From Desulfobacterales bacterium (GTDB taxonomy: Bacteria > Desulfobacterota > Desulfobacteria > Desulfobacterales > UBA5852), in assembly GCA_016735415.1 (NCBI GenBank), contig JAERRP010000139.1:1-14608 (forward strand): a stretch of DNA of 14,608 nt, written 5' to 3'. The notes below the pieces were generated by a model. It did no database searches. It had not been told where the DNA came from and worked only from the letters and a program-made list of their open reading frames with translations. Below are positions 7,648 through 14,077 of the stretch, in pieces (positions within the stretch are counted from its first letter, which is position 1; each line of letters starts with the position of its first letter). Made by a program: the position numbers and the translations under genes.

Positions 7648-7799
7648 CATTCGCTCCCTTCGCAATGGCAGTCTTTTTGATCACAGGGGGGACAAACGCA
7701 AGCGCCCGGTTTGTCGCCCGGTGACCTCGATTGATTTTTTCGCCACTGGAGAAAAACGACCGTGCCTATGACAATAAGGCTTATGACCAATATTTCCAG
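7647..7799 (-). CDS. Small Cys-rich single-pass membrane protein (FeoB-associated type)
   Basis: A roughly 50-residue protein: one membrane helix (EILVISLIVIGTVVFLQW) followed by a basic stretch and a tail with five cysteines, CVCPPCDQKDCHC. The layout matches the small FeoB-associated Cys-rich membrane proteins of anaerobes, which may bind metal, though no feoB is in the window. There is no ATG in the open frame, which is bounded upstream by TGA. The best start is CTG at 7799, 9 nt after AAGGA; TTG at 7790 (47 residues) is the alternative. The stop TGA (7649-7647) overlaps the next gene's ATG as TGATG, good evidence of real translation. It lies 60 nt after the enoyl-CoA isomerase gene. Function is unproven. 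Confidence 0.6.
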   Translation of the reverse strand: MEILVISLIVIGTVVFLQWRKNQSRSPGDKPGACVCPPCDQKDCHCEGSE

Positions 7800-7859
7800 T
7801 ATGATCGTTCCTTGTGGTGACGAATATCGGCTGATAACGACCGCGCGTCAATTCCGGAC

Positions 7860-8576
7860 TCAACCGATGTTAAACTGACCGGATTCGATGTAAGGGACAT
7901 CCTCCACCTCGATGGCCTGGACGATTTCACGGTTGAGTCGGAGCTTCAATTCTTGGACGATGGCCCGCTTTTTATTGAGGCCCTTGGCAAAGGCCATGGT
8001 GGTGTCCATTAATTGGTCGATGTGGCAGGCCTGCCGCACGATATGGTGTTCGAGGCACTGTTCGGCCGTCAGCCGGCAGCCGCTGTATTGCATTTCCTCC
8101 AGCATGTAGCGGGGAATGGCCTTGCGCAGAATGGCGTTCATGCCCGGCAGGAAGGGAATGCCCAGGTCGACTTCGGGCAGGCAGAAATAACCGCGGTCGG
8201 AGCGCATCAAGCGGAAGTCGAACGCGCAGGACATGATGGCCCCGGCGGCAAAGGCATGCCCCGTAATGGCGGCGATGGTGACGGCCGGGGAGGTGAGCAG
8301 CCGCAGGAACAGCCGGTTGAGAAGGCGGAAAAAGCGCTGGGCCCCTTCGATGTCGCCCTGCTGAATGATCGGGGCCAGCCATTCCAGATCGATGCCGTTG
8401 CAGAAGATCTTTTCATGATTGCTCATGACCACCACGGTACCGGCCTGGGTCTGCTGTTCCACCTCGTCGAGGGCATCCACAAAAGCGTTCAAAAAATCGG
8501 GGTTGAAACGGTTTTCACCGTCGTTGAGGGAAAGAATTGCCACATGTTCGTCGATCTTGATGTCCACAAGGCCCAT
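7860..8576 (-). CDS. Enoyl-CoA hydratase/isomerase family protein
   Basis: A 238-residue crotonase-fold enzyme acting on acyl-CoA thioesters. The oxyanion-hole segments are NHEKIFCNGIDLEW (about 53-66) and ITGHAFAAGAIMSCAFDFRLM (about 104-124). A single conserved Glu135 sits in PEVDLGIPF, the position of the catalytic base in delta3-delta2-enoyl-CoA isomerases. The ENRFNPDFL start and the CAFDFRLMRSDRGYFCLPE block resemble the short isomerases better than two-Glu hydratases, so isomerisation of unsaturated fatty acyl-CoA is the likelier role. This is inference from sequence pattern. The ATG has GAAGGAG 5 nt upstream. It is the first gene of the minus-strand operon running to mutY, although it has no obvious functional link to those neighbours. 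Confidence 0.88.
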   Translation of the reverse strand: MGLVDIKIDEHVAILSLNDGENRFNPDFLNAFVDALDEVEQQTQAGTVVVMSNHEKIFCNGIDLEWLAPIIQQGDIEGAQRFFRLLNRLFLRLLTSPAVTIAAITGHAFAAGAIMSCAFDFRLMRSDRGYFCLPEVDLGIPFLPGMNAILRKAIPRYMLEEMQYSGCRLTAEQCLEHHIVRQACHIDQLMDTTMAFAKGLNKKRAIVQELKLRLNREIVQAIEVEDVPYIESGQFNIG

Positions 8577-8849
8577 TACGGCTCCTTCCTGCTGGGATGG
8601 TGTTCAACTGTTGTTCGTCCATAAATGGCGAACCTGTTTTCCGCGGTCCTGAAGGCGCAACCTTTCGCTGGCCGGTATCAGCGGAAACTGTCGCTGCCGG
8701 CTATCTGGGGGAGTTGCACGACCGATTTTAGCGAAAACCTGGAGCGCCGGGGGGAGCGTTAGCATTTCGGCGGGTTGCCGTCAACAAGGCGCACGGCGGC
8801 GCCCTGGCCGGTTTCGGCCGGTGGCCGGGAACCGGGCGAATTAACGCAA
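8577..8849. other. Non-coding stretch upstream of the enoyl-CoA isomerase gene
   Basis: About 270 bases with no open frame that looks coding on either strand. It lies between the selenoprotein gene's terminator and the isomerase gene and should hold the isomerase operon promoter. The only structure seen is a stem-loop at 8613-8633 in the presumed leader. The part from about 8765 to 8840 is a GC-rich run with repeated GGCCGG strings. No tRNA or known riboswitch was recognised. Confidence 0.5.
8613..8633 (-). promoter_or_regulatory. Stem-loop in the presumed leader of the isomerase operon
   Basis: On the minus strand the sequence pairs as GTTCG-CCAT, a two-base loop, ATGG, a bulged A and CGAAC. 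This gives a 9-pair hairpin about 37 nt before the isomerase ATG. The T-run needed for an intrinsic terminator is absent in the minus direction. It could be an RNA-level control site or an operator-like palindrome. Nothing in the sequence decides this. Confidence 0.3.
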
Positions 8850-8878
8850 AAGGCAGCATCCGGGAAGGATGCTGCCTT
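8850..8878 (-). terminator. Intrinsic terminator after the HesB-like selenoprotein gene
   Basis: A perfect 12-bp inverted repeat, AAGGCAGCATCC (8850-8861) and GGATGCTGCCTT (8867-8878), with a 5-nt loop. On the minus strand it is followed by TTTTGCGTTAA. It lies 22 nt past the stop of the selenoprotein gene (8901), the right place for its transcription terminator. Confidence 0.85.
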
Positions 8879-8900
8879 GGTGCGTAAAAATATTCAGGCT

Positions 8901-9218
8901 TCAGCCGCAGGTGCCGGAAGTACCGCATCCGGAACAGGAACTGCCGGCGCTGAAATCGACCGCGCAGGAAAGCCGGAAGCCGATGTCCACGAAATCGACC
9001 TTGATGGGTTTAACTTTTTTGATAAATTCTTTGTCGACCACATAAGAAAATCCATCGACGTCGAAAGCCGTATCCGTTTCTTTTGGCTCATCCAGAGCCA
9101 TGGCCAGGCTAGGCCCGCCTCAGCCGCCGGAGTTTAAGAAAATGCGGATCGGCGAGGGATCCTTGCCTTTGAAATATTCAGAGACCTGTTTTGTCGCTGC
9201 CGGGGTTACTTCAACCAT
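8901..9218 (-). CDS. HesB/IscA-like selenoprotein (in-frame TGA read as Sec33)
   Basis: A 105-residue HesB/IscA-like protein of the iron-sulfur biogenesis fold. It reads without a break only if the TGA at 9122-9120 is selenocysteine 33. The motif around it is NSGG-U-GGPSLAMALDEP; relatives have cysteine at this site. The fold continues with VDGFSYVVDKEFI and VDFVDIGFRLSC, and ends in a Cys-rich tail with Cys95, Cys98 and Cys104 (CSGCGTSGTC). The tail may bind metal or form a redox site. Start ATG has GGAGG about 9 nt upstream. The true stop is also TGA (8903-8901). A promoter, a candidate SECIS hairpin and a terminator are all visible, so it is a single-gene transcription unit. HesB-like selenoproteins are a known family in deltaproteobacterial and marine data; exact role is unknown. 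Ordinary annotation would call only a 66-residue C-terminal fragment. Confidence 0.93.
9092..9122 (-). promoter_or_regulatory. Candidate bacterial SECIS element with its UGA codon
   Basis: Directly after the UGA (9122-9120) the mRNA can fold. CC (9113-9112) pairs with GG (9093-9092), an internal loop of U against CU follows, AGCC (9110-9107) pairs with GGCU (9099-9096), and the apical loop is UGGCCAU (9106-9100). A G lies at loop position 2 and the loop starts 14 nt after the UGA. These features fit the loose rules for bacterial SECIS elements, which bind SelB near the recoded codon. Pairing was found by eye, not by computed folding. Confidence 0.6.
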
Positions 9219-9293
9219 TCTGGGTGTCCTCCTTGCGAAATTAGGGCCGGAAACAAATGATCACCGGCCACAGAACGAGAAAAATTCCAGCTA

Positions 9294-9321
9294 AATCTAA
9301 TGATTCTGCCCCTATTGTCAA
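9294..9321 (-). promoter_or_regulatory. Sigma-70-type promoter of the selenoprotein gene
   Basis: On the minus strand a perfect -35 box TTGACA (9321-9316) is followed after 16 nt by TAGATT (9299-9294), four of six matches to TATAAT. It lies about 75 nt before the HesB-like start codon and inside an AT-richer gap, so it is a likely housekeeping promoter for that gene. Confidence 0.6.
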
Positions 9322-9434
9322 TAAAAAATCGTGGGAGGTGCTAATCAAAGCCCCCCCGTGCAAGCCATCCGGTCTTGTGCCCATGCCGGTCGGCCCTCGG
9401 GAAGATCGGGACTGTCGGCTGTCATCAAAAGCGT

Positions 9435-9962
9435 CTAACGGCGGGCCAGTGTTTCAATATAGTCCTCGTAAACCTGGCGGTTCCGATCGGAGAAAAGGAT
9501 AAAGATCACCTGTTGAACCCGATCGTCTTCGGCCAGAAAGGCCAGGGTCGTGTCCACGGCAATCCGGCAGGCATCTTCGATGGGATAACCGTAAACCCCG
9601 CAGCTGACGGCGGGGAAAGCCACTGACCGGGCGCTGTTTTGGGCGGCCAGCAAAAGGCTGCTGCGGTAGCAGCGGGACAGCCTTTGGCGGTCTGCGGGCC
9701 GGCCGTGGTAGACCGGTCCGACCGTGTGGATCACGAAGCGGGCCGGCAGGCGATAGCCCCTTGTCAAGCGGGCTTCGCCGGTGGGGCATCCCCCCAGCGG
9801 CCGGCATTCGGCCAGCAGTTCGGGACCGGCGGCGCGATGGATGGCCCCGTCTACTCCCCCTCCGCCCAGAAGCGAGTTGTTGGCGGCATTGACAATGGCA
9901 TCGACATCAAGACGTGTAATGTCTCCCTGTTTGACTTCAATTTTTTCCAGATGCGCTGGCAT
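9435..9962 (-). CDS. Macro-domain protein (O-acetyl-ADP-ribose deacetylase / YmdB type)
   Basis: A 175-residue single macro domain, close to the length of E. coli YmdB. The ADP-ribose-binding segments are GDITRLDVDAIVNAANNSL (13-31) with Asn25 and Asn28, GGGGVDGAIHRAAG (33-46), and SCGVYGYP (120-127) contacting the phosphates. HTVGPVYHG (79-87) is also typical. Enzymes of this group hydrolyse O-acetyl-ADP-ribose or remove ADP-ribose from proteins. ATG 9962 is preferred because GGGGA lies 7 nt upstream; an in-frame GTG at 9998 would add 12 residues. The stop is TAG (9437-9435), the only TAG at a natural C-terminus in the window. If TAG were read through, 29 more residues would follow before TGA. 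It lies 63 nt after the fmdB-like gene, probably the same transcript. Confidence 0.92.
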   Translation of the reverse strand: MPAHLEKIEVKQGDITRLDVDAIVNAANNSLLGGGGVDGAIHRAAGPELLAECRPLGGCPTGEARLTRGYRLPARFVIHTVGPVYHGRPADRQRLSRCYRSSLLLAAQNSARSVAFPAVSCGVYGYPIEDACRIAVDTTLAFLAEDDRVQQVIFILFSDRNRQVYEDYIETLARR

Positions 9963-10025
9963 GTCTTTTTCCCCGTCGTCCTTCACTATTAAGCGCACGG
10001 GCCCGTTTATGAAAGGCGGCGGCGC

Positions 10026-10520
10026 TCAAAGATCGTAAAGGGTTTCGTCCCGGTTCGGTGCCCGGCGCTGTGCGCGGTCCGGTTGATCTTTTTTGCCCTT
10101 GAGTTGGAAAGGATCGTCGCCTTCCAGCAGGTCACCCATTTCGGCTTCGATTTTTTCGGGATCTTCACCCTGCTCCATGCGAGTCAGGGCTTCTTCCATG
10201 CCGTCGCCGAGGTTCAGGCCGGTCATGCTGGTCAATTTGCGCATCAGTTGGGCCGCCTGGCGAGGGTCGTCTTCGTTGATTTTTTCGGCCTCGCCGGCCA
10301 GCATCTGCATGGCTTTTTCCATCTGGCCCTCGTCAAAGGGCAGATCGTCCATGTCGCTGTCTTCCCTGGCCTGTCCGGTGACGGCGAACATCGACACCTG
10401 GCGTGACAACTTGTTCTCTCTGCAGCGCGGGCAAAGGGGAACTTTCCGGGTATTGACGGTTCGGGATAAAAAGTTAAATATCGTATTACAATGATCGCAG
10501 TAAAATTCGTATATGGGCAT
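10026..10520 (-). CDS. FmdB-family zinc-ribbon protein
   Basis: A 164-residue protein starting with a short FmdB/CxxC_CxxC regulatory-type zinc ribbon. The sequence is MPIYEFYCDHCNTIF, with Cys8 and Cys11, then CPRC (Cys30, Cys33), which together can bind one zinc ion. The rest (about 55-164) is acidic and helical, rich in Glu, Asp, Gln and Met (MEKAMQMLAGEAEKINEDDP), then a charged Lys/Arg tail. FmdB was named as a possible regulator of formamide/acetamide genes, but function is unproven in most bacteria. Start ATG 10520 with GGAGG just upstream is chosen over an earlier in-frame Met. A strong promoter (10568-10596) precedes it, and the macro-domain gene follows. Confidence 0.85.
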   Translation of the reverse strand: MPIYEFYCDHCNTIFNFLSRTVNTRKVPLCPRCRENKLSRQVSMFAVTGQAREDSDMDDLPFDEGQMEKAMQMLAGEAEKINEDDPRQAAQLMRKLTSMTGLNLGDGMEEALTRMEQGEDPEKIEAEMGDLLEGDDPFQLKGKKDQPDRAQRRAPNRDETLYDL

Positions 10521-10567
10521 GATTCCTCCAAGCATTCATGGCATGCGGGCAGCTTCGATCGTGAGAA

Positions 10568-10596
10568 TTTATAAAATCCCTCTGCAATGATGTCAA
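10568..10596 (-). promoter_or_regulatory. Strong sigma-70-type promoter of the fmdB-like gene
   Basis: On the minus strand TTGACA (10596-10591) and TATAAA (10573-10568) are separated by exactly 17 nt. This is a perfect -35 and five of six at -10. It lies about 48 nt before the fmdB-like ATG, in the gap between this gene and the divergent DUF3786-like gene. It probably drives fmdB and the macro-domain gene. Confidence 0.8.
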
Positions 10597-10620
10597 ACTT
10601 TATTAAAGAAGGATACGCCA

Positions 10621-11283
10621 ATGAGCCCCAGCAATTATGCCGCCGTTATTCGTGACAACCTGCAATCGGCCTTCCAGGTCGGTGAAGCTGTATTGAGCGA
10701 GCGCTTGAAGGCCAGGTCCGAGGCCGGAGAATTGGCCTTCAAGGCCTTCGGGGCCGAATGCCTGCTGGGCCGCGATGGTGTGCGGCTGAACGATGAAACC
10801 GCCCAGGGCCCGCGGGGGGTGATCATCAGCCTGTTGGCCCGCCATGCCCGCCCGACGGCCTGCATCGAGGAGCCCTGGCGGGCTTTTCGCGAATTGCCCG
10901 ACAGCATGCCTTACGTGGGGGCTTTCCGATCGCATACGGAATTGCCGCTGATCCCGCATGTGGAAGACATCCGGACCCGGTCCTCCGCGATTGTCGCCGG
11001 GCTGGGCGGAAGCATTCCAGAGCGCCCGGTCTCCGGCGATTTCAACCTGGTGCTGCAGCCGCTTCCCAAAATCCGGTTGTGCTATCTTTTTTACAGGCCG
11101 GACGACGAATTCCCGGCCCAGGCAATCTGCCTTTTTTCCGCCAATGCCCAACATTTCCTGCCCACCGACGCGCTGGCCGATGTGGGGGAATACACCTCCC
11201 GTGCGATGATGGATATGTTGGGTTGCGGGGGAATGAACCGCACGGCCGGTGCCATGGCCCCGGCGCCGGGGTCGTTGACTTGA
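10621..11283 (+). CDS. DUF3786-like protein
   Basis: A 220-residue cytosolic protein that resembles the DUF3786 family, found mainly in anaerobes including sulfate reducers and acetogens. The recognisable part is the second half: [20 protein letters not shown] (about 139-158), then [31 protein letters not shown], the usual order of the family with its D/E-E-F-P element. The first half holds an [11 protein letters not shown] segment and a helical start. Function is unknown; in other anaerobes such genes often lie near corrinoid or one-carbon genes, which is not the case here. The ATG has GAAGGA 7 nt upstream. It ends 56 nt before ndk in the same direction and could share its transcript. Confidence 0.65.
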   Translation: MSPSNYAAVIRDNLQSAFQVGEAVLSERLKARSEAGELAFKAFGAECLLGRDGVRLNDETAQGPRGVIISLLARHARPTACIEEPWRAFRELPDSMPYVGAFRSHTELPLIPHVEDIRTRSSAIVAGLGGSIPERPVSGDFNLVLQPLPKIRLCYLFYRPDDEFPAQAICLFSANAQHFLPTDALADVGEYTSRAMMDMLGCGGMNRTAGAMAPAPGSLT

Positions 11284-11339
11284 TCAGGGCCTTCTGGTAT
11301 GGCAGCACGCAAATTTACGGTTTAGAAAGGATTCAAACA

Positions 11340-11756
11340 ATGGAAAGAACACTGTCGATTGTCAAACCGGACGGCGTCATCCGTGGTCTTATCGGCGAGG
11401 TGGCCAAACGGCTGGAGGCCAACGAGCTCAAAATTGTGGCCATGAAGATGATTCACATGACCAGGGCCCAGGCGGAAGGTTTTTACGCCGTTCACCGCGA
11501 AAGACCCTTTTTCGGCAGCCTGACCGAATTCATGTCTTGCGGTCCCTGTGTGGTCATGGTGCTGGAAGGCGAGAACGCCATCGCCCGCTACCGCCAGTTG
11601 ATGGGGGCCACCAATTACAAGGAGGCCGATCCCGGCACCATTCGGGCCGATTTCGCCACCGATATCGAAAAAAATGTGGTCCACGGGTCGGATGCCCCCG
11701 AAACCGCGGCTTTCGAGATCGGCTATTTTTTCAACCGTTTTGAAATCGTGGGGTGA
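11340..11756 (+). CDS. ndk: Nucleoside diphosphate kinase
   Basis: A 138-residue cytosolic enzyme that moves the gamma-phosphate between nucleoside triphosphates and diphosphates through a phosphohistidine. [12 protein letters not shown] (2-13), the Kpn-loop region, [18 protein letters not shown] (89-106) and the active-site [10 protein letters not shown] with His115 are all present. Length is that of a standard bacterial NDK. The ATG follows AAAGGA by 8 nt. The last codons overlap the trmJ start as GTGA (11753-11756), so the two are translationally coupled. Nothing is missing or unusual. Confidence 0.97.
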   Translation: MERTLSIVKPDGVIRGLIGEVAKRLEANELKIVAMKMIHMTRAQAEGFYAVHRERPFFGSLTEFMSCGPCVVMVLEGENAIARYRQLMGATNYKEADPGTIRADFATDIEKNVVHGSDAPETAAFEIGYFFNRFEIVG

Positions 11757-12535
11757 GGCCCGATCGCGTCAACCGGGCGAATGTGCGGATCGTTCTGCAG
11801 CGTCCCCGTTTTCCGGAGAATATCGGCGCGGCCGCCCGGGCCATGCGCAACATGGGGTTTCGCCGGCTTGCGGTGGTCCAGCCCGAGAATTTTAACATTG
11901 AACGTATCCGCATGATGGCCACCCATGCGGCCGGAGATGTGGTCGATGCCATTGTCCGCTTCGACCATCTGTCCGAAGCACTGAGGGACTGCCGCTACGT
12001 GGTCGGCACCACGGCGCGGCTGGGCGGCGAACGCCCGACCGTGGTCTCGCCGTCCGTGATGGCCCAGCGGTTGGTGCCGATCTGCCATGATTAGGAAGTC
12101 GCCCTGGTTTTCGGTCCCGAAGACCGGGGGCTGACCAACGCGGATCTCCGCTTCTGTCACACCCTGGTCAATATCCCCACGGACGCGTTTGCGTCCCTCA
12201 ACCTGGCCCAGGCCGTCATGGTCATGTGTTACGAACTGTTTGCGGCCTCGTCCGCGAAAGCCGCGCCCTTTGCCCCGCGGCTGGCCACCCGCCACGAACT
12301 CGATGGCATGTACGACCATCTTCGGGATATTCTGGTGCGCATCTCTTATATCAACCCCGAGAACCCGGACTACTGGATGAACCGCTTGCGGTATTTTTTC
12401 AACCGCCTGCAGTTGCGGGGGCGTGAGGTCAGCATCATTCGCGGGATCATTCGCCAGGTCGACTGGTATGCCCGTAAAAACTACGAAGAGGGTTTGAAGG
12501 AAGGCCGGCGCCGGCGCCCGGCGGGAGAGGCGTAA
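11753..12535 (+). CDS. trmJ: TrmJ-type tRNA (Cm32/Um32) methyltransferase with an in-frame TAG
   Basis: A 261-codon frame for a SPOUT-class RNA 2'-O-methyltransferase of the TrmJ group, which methylates position 32 of tRNA. Motif 1 is [20 protein letters not shown] (near residue 20), motif 2 [12 protein letters not shown] (about 118-129) and motif 3 [15 protein letters not shown] (about 142-156). The long C-terminal helical tail typical of TrmJ follows ([20 protein letters not shown]). At 12092-12094 codon 114 is TAG, between CHD and [12 protein letters not shown]. Frame is unchanged on both sides and the whole SAM-binding trefoil knot lies after it, so a stop there would destroy the enzyme. 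The TAG sits in the variable turn before motif 2. Either it is decoded as an amino acid or the gene is a fresh nonsense mutant. Start GTG overlaps the ndk stop; true stop is TAA. Confidence 0.9.
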
Positions 12536-12541
12536 AACCCA

Positions 12542-14032
12542 TCAGACCTTTTCCAGATCGTCAAAACGGTTGATCCCCGCCTTGCGTCGGATTTCCTGCT
12601 CGTAGCGTCCCTGCCAGCCATGTTTGCGCAGTGACCGGGCCACGATGATTTTCATCATGGGGCGGAAAAAATAGATCCAGATCGAGGTCCATAAACGCCC
12701 CTGGCGCCGGATGGTCTCCGAGGGTTCCCACCAGCCCAGGACTTTGAGACGGTGGTACCAATAGAGGTACTGCAGTTTTTCGGCACTCAAATGGCGGGTG
12801 CGCACATTGGCCCACATGCCGTTGTAGCGGGTGTAGTCGTCCGGATTGGTCACCAGACCTTCGTCCATGAGGTATTGCCGAATACCGGTTTTGGGGTAAG
12901 GGGTCAGGATCTGGCAGTAGGTGGTGTCGGTCCCGGTGGATTTCAGAAAGCGGTAGTTGGCAATGATTTCTTCTTCGCGGTCGTCCGGAAAACCGAAAAT
13001 CATACCACCGATGACCATGATGCCGTTTTGTTTGCAGAGGGCCACGGTCTTGCGGGAATAGGTGACAATATCGCCTTTCTGCGCCATCCGCAGGTTTTTG
13101 GGAGAGACATTCTCCATGCCGAGAAAGATGGAGCGGAAACCGGCCTGCGCCATCCGGCGGACCATTTGCGGGTTGCGCGCCATGGTGACACAATCGGCCT
13201 GGACCGTGAAATACAGATTGCGATACCCGCGTTTGATGATGGCATCGCAGAGGTCCATCACACGTTGCGGGTCCAGCACCATATTGTCGTCCGACACGAA
13301 GATCCAGCGAACCCTGCGGTTGAAATAAATATCGTCGATGTCCGCCAGAATGCGCTCGATCGGGAAAGTCCGGAAAGCCCGCCCGTACATGTGCCGGATG
13401 CTGCAGAAGTTGCAACTGCGTGTGCAACCCCGGGAGGTTTCCAGAACCTCGATATGGCGATTCATGATATGGTAGCCCCAGGTAAGCCGGCGCTTGTCCC
13501 GGACGGGTAATTTCAGGGTCGCCAGATCCAGCAGGTCCCCTTTGGGGTTATGAACAAAGTCTCCGGTTTTCTTATAAGAGAGCGAGGGAATGGTTTCGAA
13601 TTGATCCTGGCCCTCCAGTGCCCGCAGAAGCCGTTTGAAGGTGACCTCGCCCTCGCCGCGAACGATGAAGTCGATCTGGCGGGCTTCTTCGGAAGCAGCG
13701 ATTTCCGCATACATGAGGGTGGCATGATAGCCGCCGATAACGATCTTGACCTCGGGCAGCAGACGGCGGATCAGGTTGACAATTTTGAGACAGGTGGCGT
13801 ACTGCCAGGTCATGGTCGAGAGGCCGATCAGGTCGGGTTTGATTTTCAGAAGGATCGTGCGAAGATATTGCCCCACCCGGCGACGTTTGCGAATGAGGTC
13901 GATCAGCGTGATGTCGTGCCCTGTGTCGATGTTGGCGGCCAGGCTGGCGATTCCCAGATTGGGCATATGAAAGGCGGACTCATGCATGATGACGGGCGCC
14001 ACGTCGGGCATGGAAAACAGGATGATTTTCAT
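12542..14032 (-). CDS. B12-binding-domain radical SAM protein (second, unrelated copy)
   Basis: A 496-residue radical SAM enzyme with an N-terminal cobalamin-binding domain (about 1-140: MKIILFSMPDVAP, PNLGIASLAANI, PDLIGLSTMTWQYAT, VKIVIGGYHATL, DFIVRGEGEVTF). The barrel at about 195-420 has cluster motif RGCTRSCNFC (Cys203, 207, 210), then FVSDDNMVLDP, FLGMENVSP and GGMIFGFPDD. The family includes methyltransferases and ring-forming enzymes such as BchE and hopanoid methylases; the substrate is not readable here. The C-terminus (about 430-496) is rich in aromatic and basic residues (WTSIWIYFFRPMMKIIVARS), suggesting membrane contact. ATG 14032 has GGAGA just upstream and begins the standard MKIILFS strand; the open frame runs further but lacks family sequence there. 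Ends 6 nt from the convergent trmJ stop. Confidence 0.9.
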   Translation of the reverse strand: MKIILFSMPDVAPVIMHESAFHMPNLGIASLAANIDTGHDITLIDLIRKRRRVGQYLRTILLKIKPDLIGLSTMTWQYATCLKIVNLIRRLLPEVKIVIGGYHATLMYAEIAASEEARQIDFIVRGEGEVTFKRLLRALEGQDQFETIPSLSYKKTGDFVHNPKGDLLDLATLKLPVRDKRRLTWGYHIMNRHIEVLETSRGCTRSCNFCSIRHMYGRAFRTFPIERILADIDDIYFNRRVRWIFVSDDNMVLDPQRVMDLCDAIIKRGYRNLYFTVQADCVTMARNPQMVRRMAQAGFRSIFLGMENVSPKNLRMAQKGDIVTYSRKTVALCKQNGIMVIGGMIFGFPDDREEEIIANYRFLKSTGTDTTYCQILTPYPKTGIRQYLMDEGLVTNPDDYTRYNGMWANVRTRHLSAEKLQYLYWYHRLKVLGWWEPSETIRRQGRLWTSIWIYFFRPMMKIIVARSLRKHGWQGRYEQEIRRKAGINRFDDLEKV

Positions 14033-14077
14033 GGTCTCCTCACAAGTGGCCGAGATCGGCTTCAACCTCATCGTCAC

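Noticed and set aside
7681..7863. Minus-strand 60-codon ATG frame between the isomerase and rhodanese genes
   Set aside because: The neighbouring frame encodes a membrane helix plus Cys tail coupled to the next gene. This frame has a His/Arg/Thr-rich composition and no such signals.
8901..9101. A 66-residue ATG frame as a free-standing small protein
   Set aside because: It is the C-terminal part of the HesB-like selenoprotein; the internal Met has no ribosome site and the upstream in-frame sequence completes the family fold.
12218..12535. A separate 105-residue gene after the TAG in trmJ
   Set aside because: The frame is continuous with trmJ from 12095, and the SPOUT motifs between 12095 and 12218 would be orphaned. 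The internal ATG lies within motif 3 helix sequence.
12752..13510. Plus-strand 252-codon open frame antisense to the second radical SAM gene
   Set aside because: It is His/Val/Gly-rich, without recognisable fold or ribosome site, and lies wholly inside a well-supported gene.
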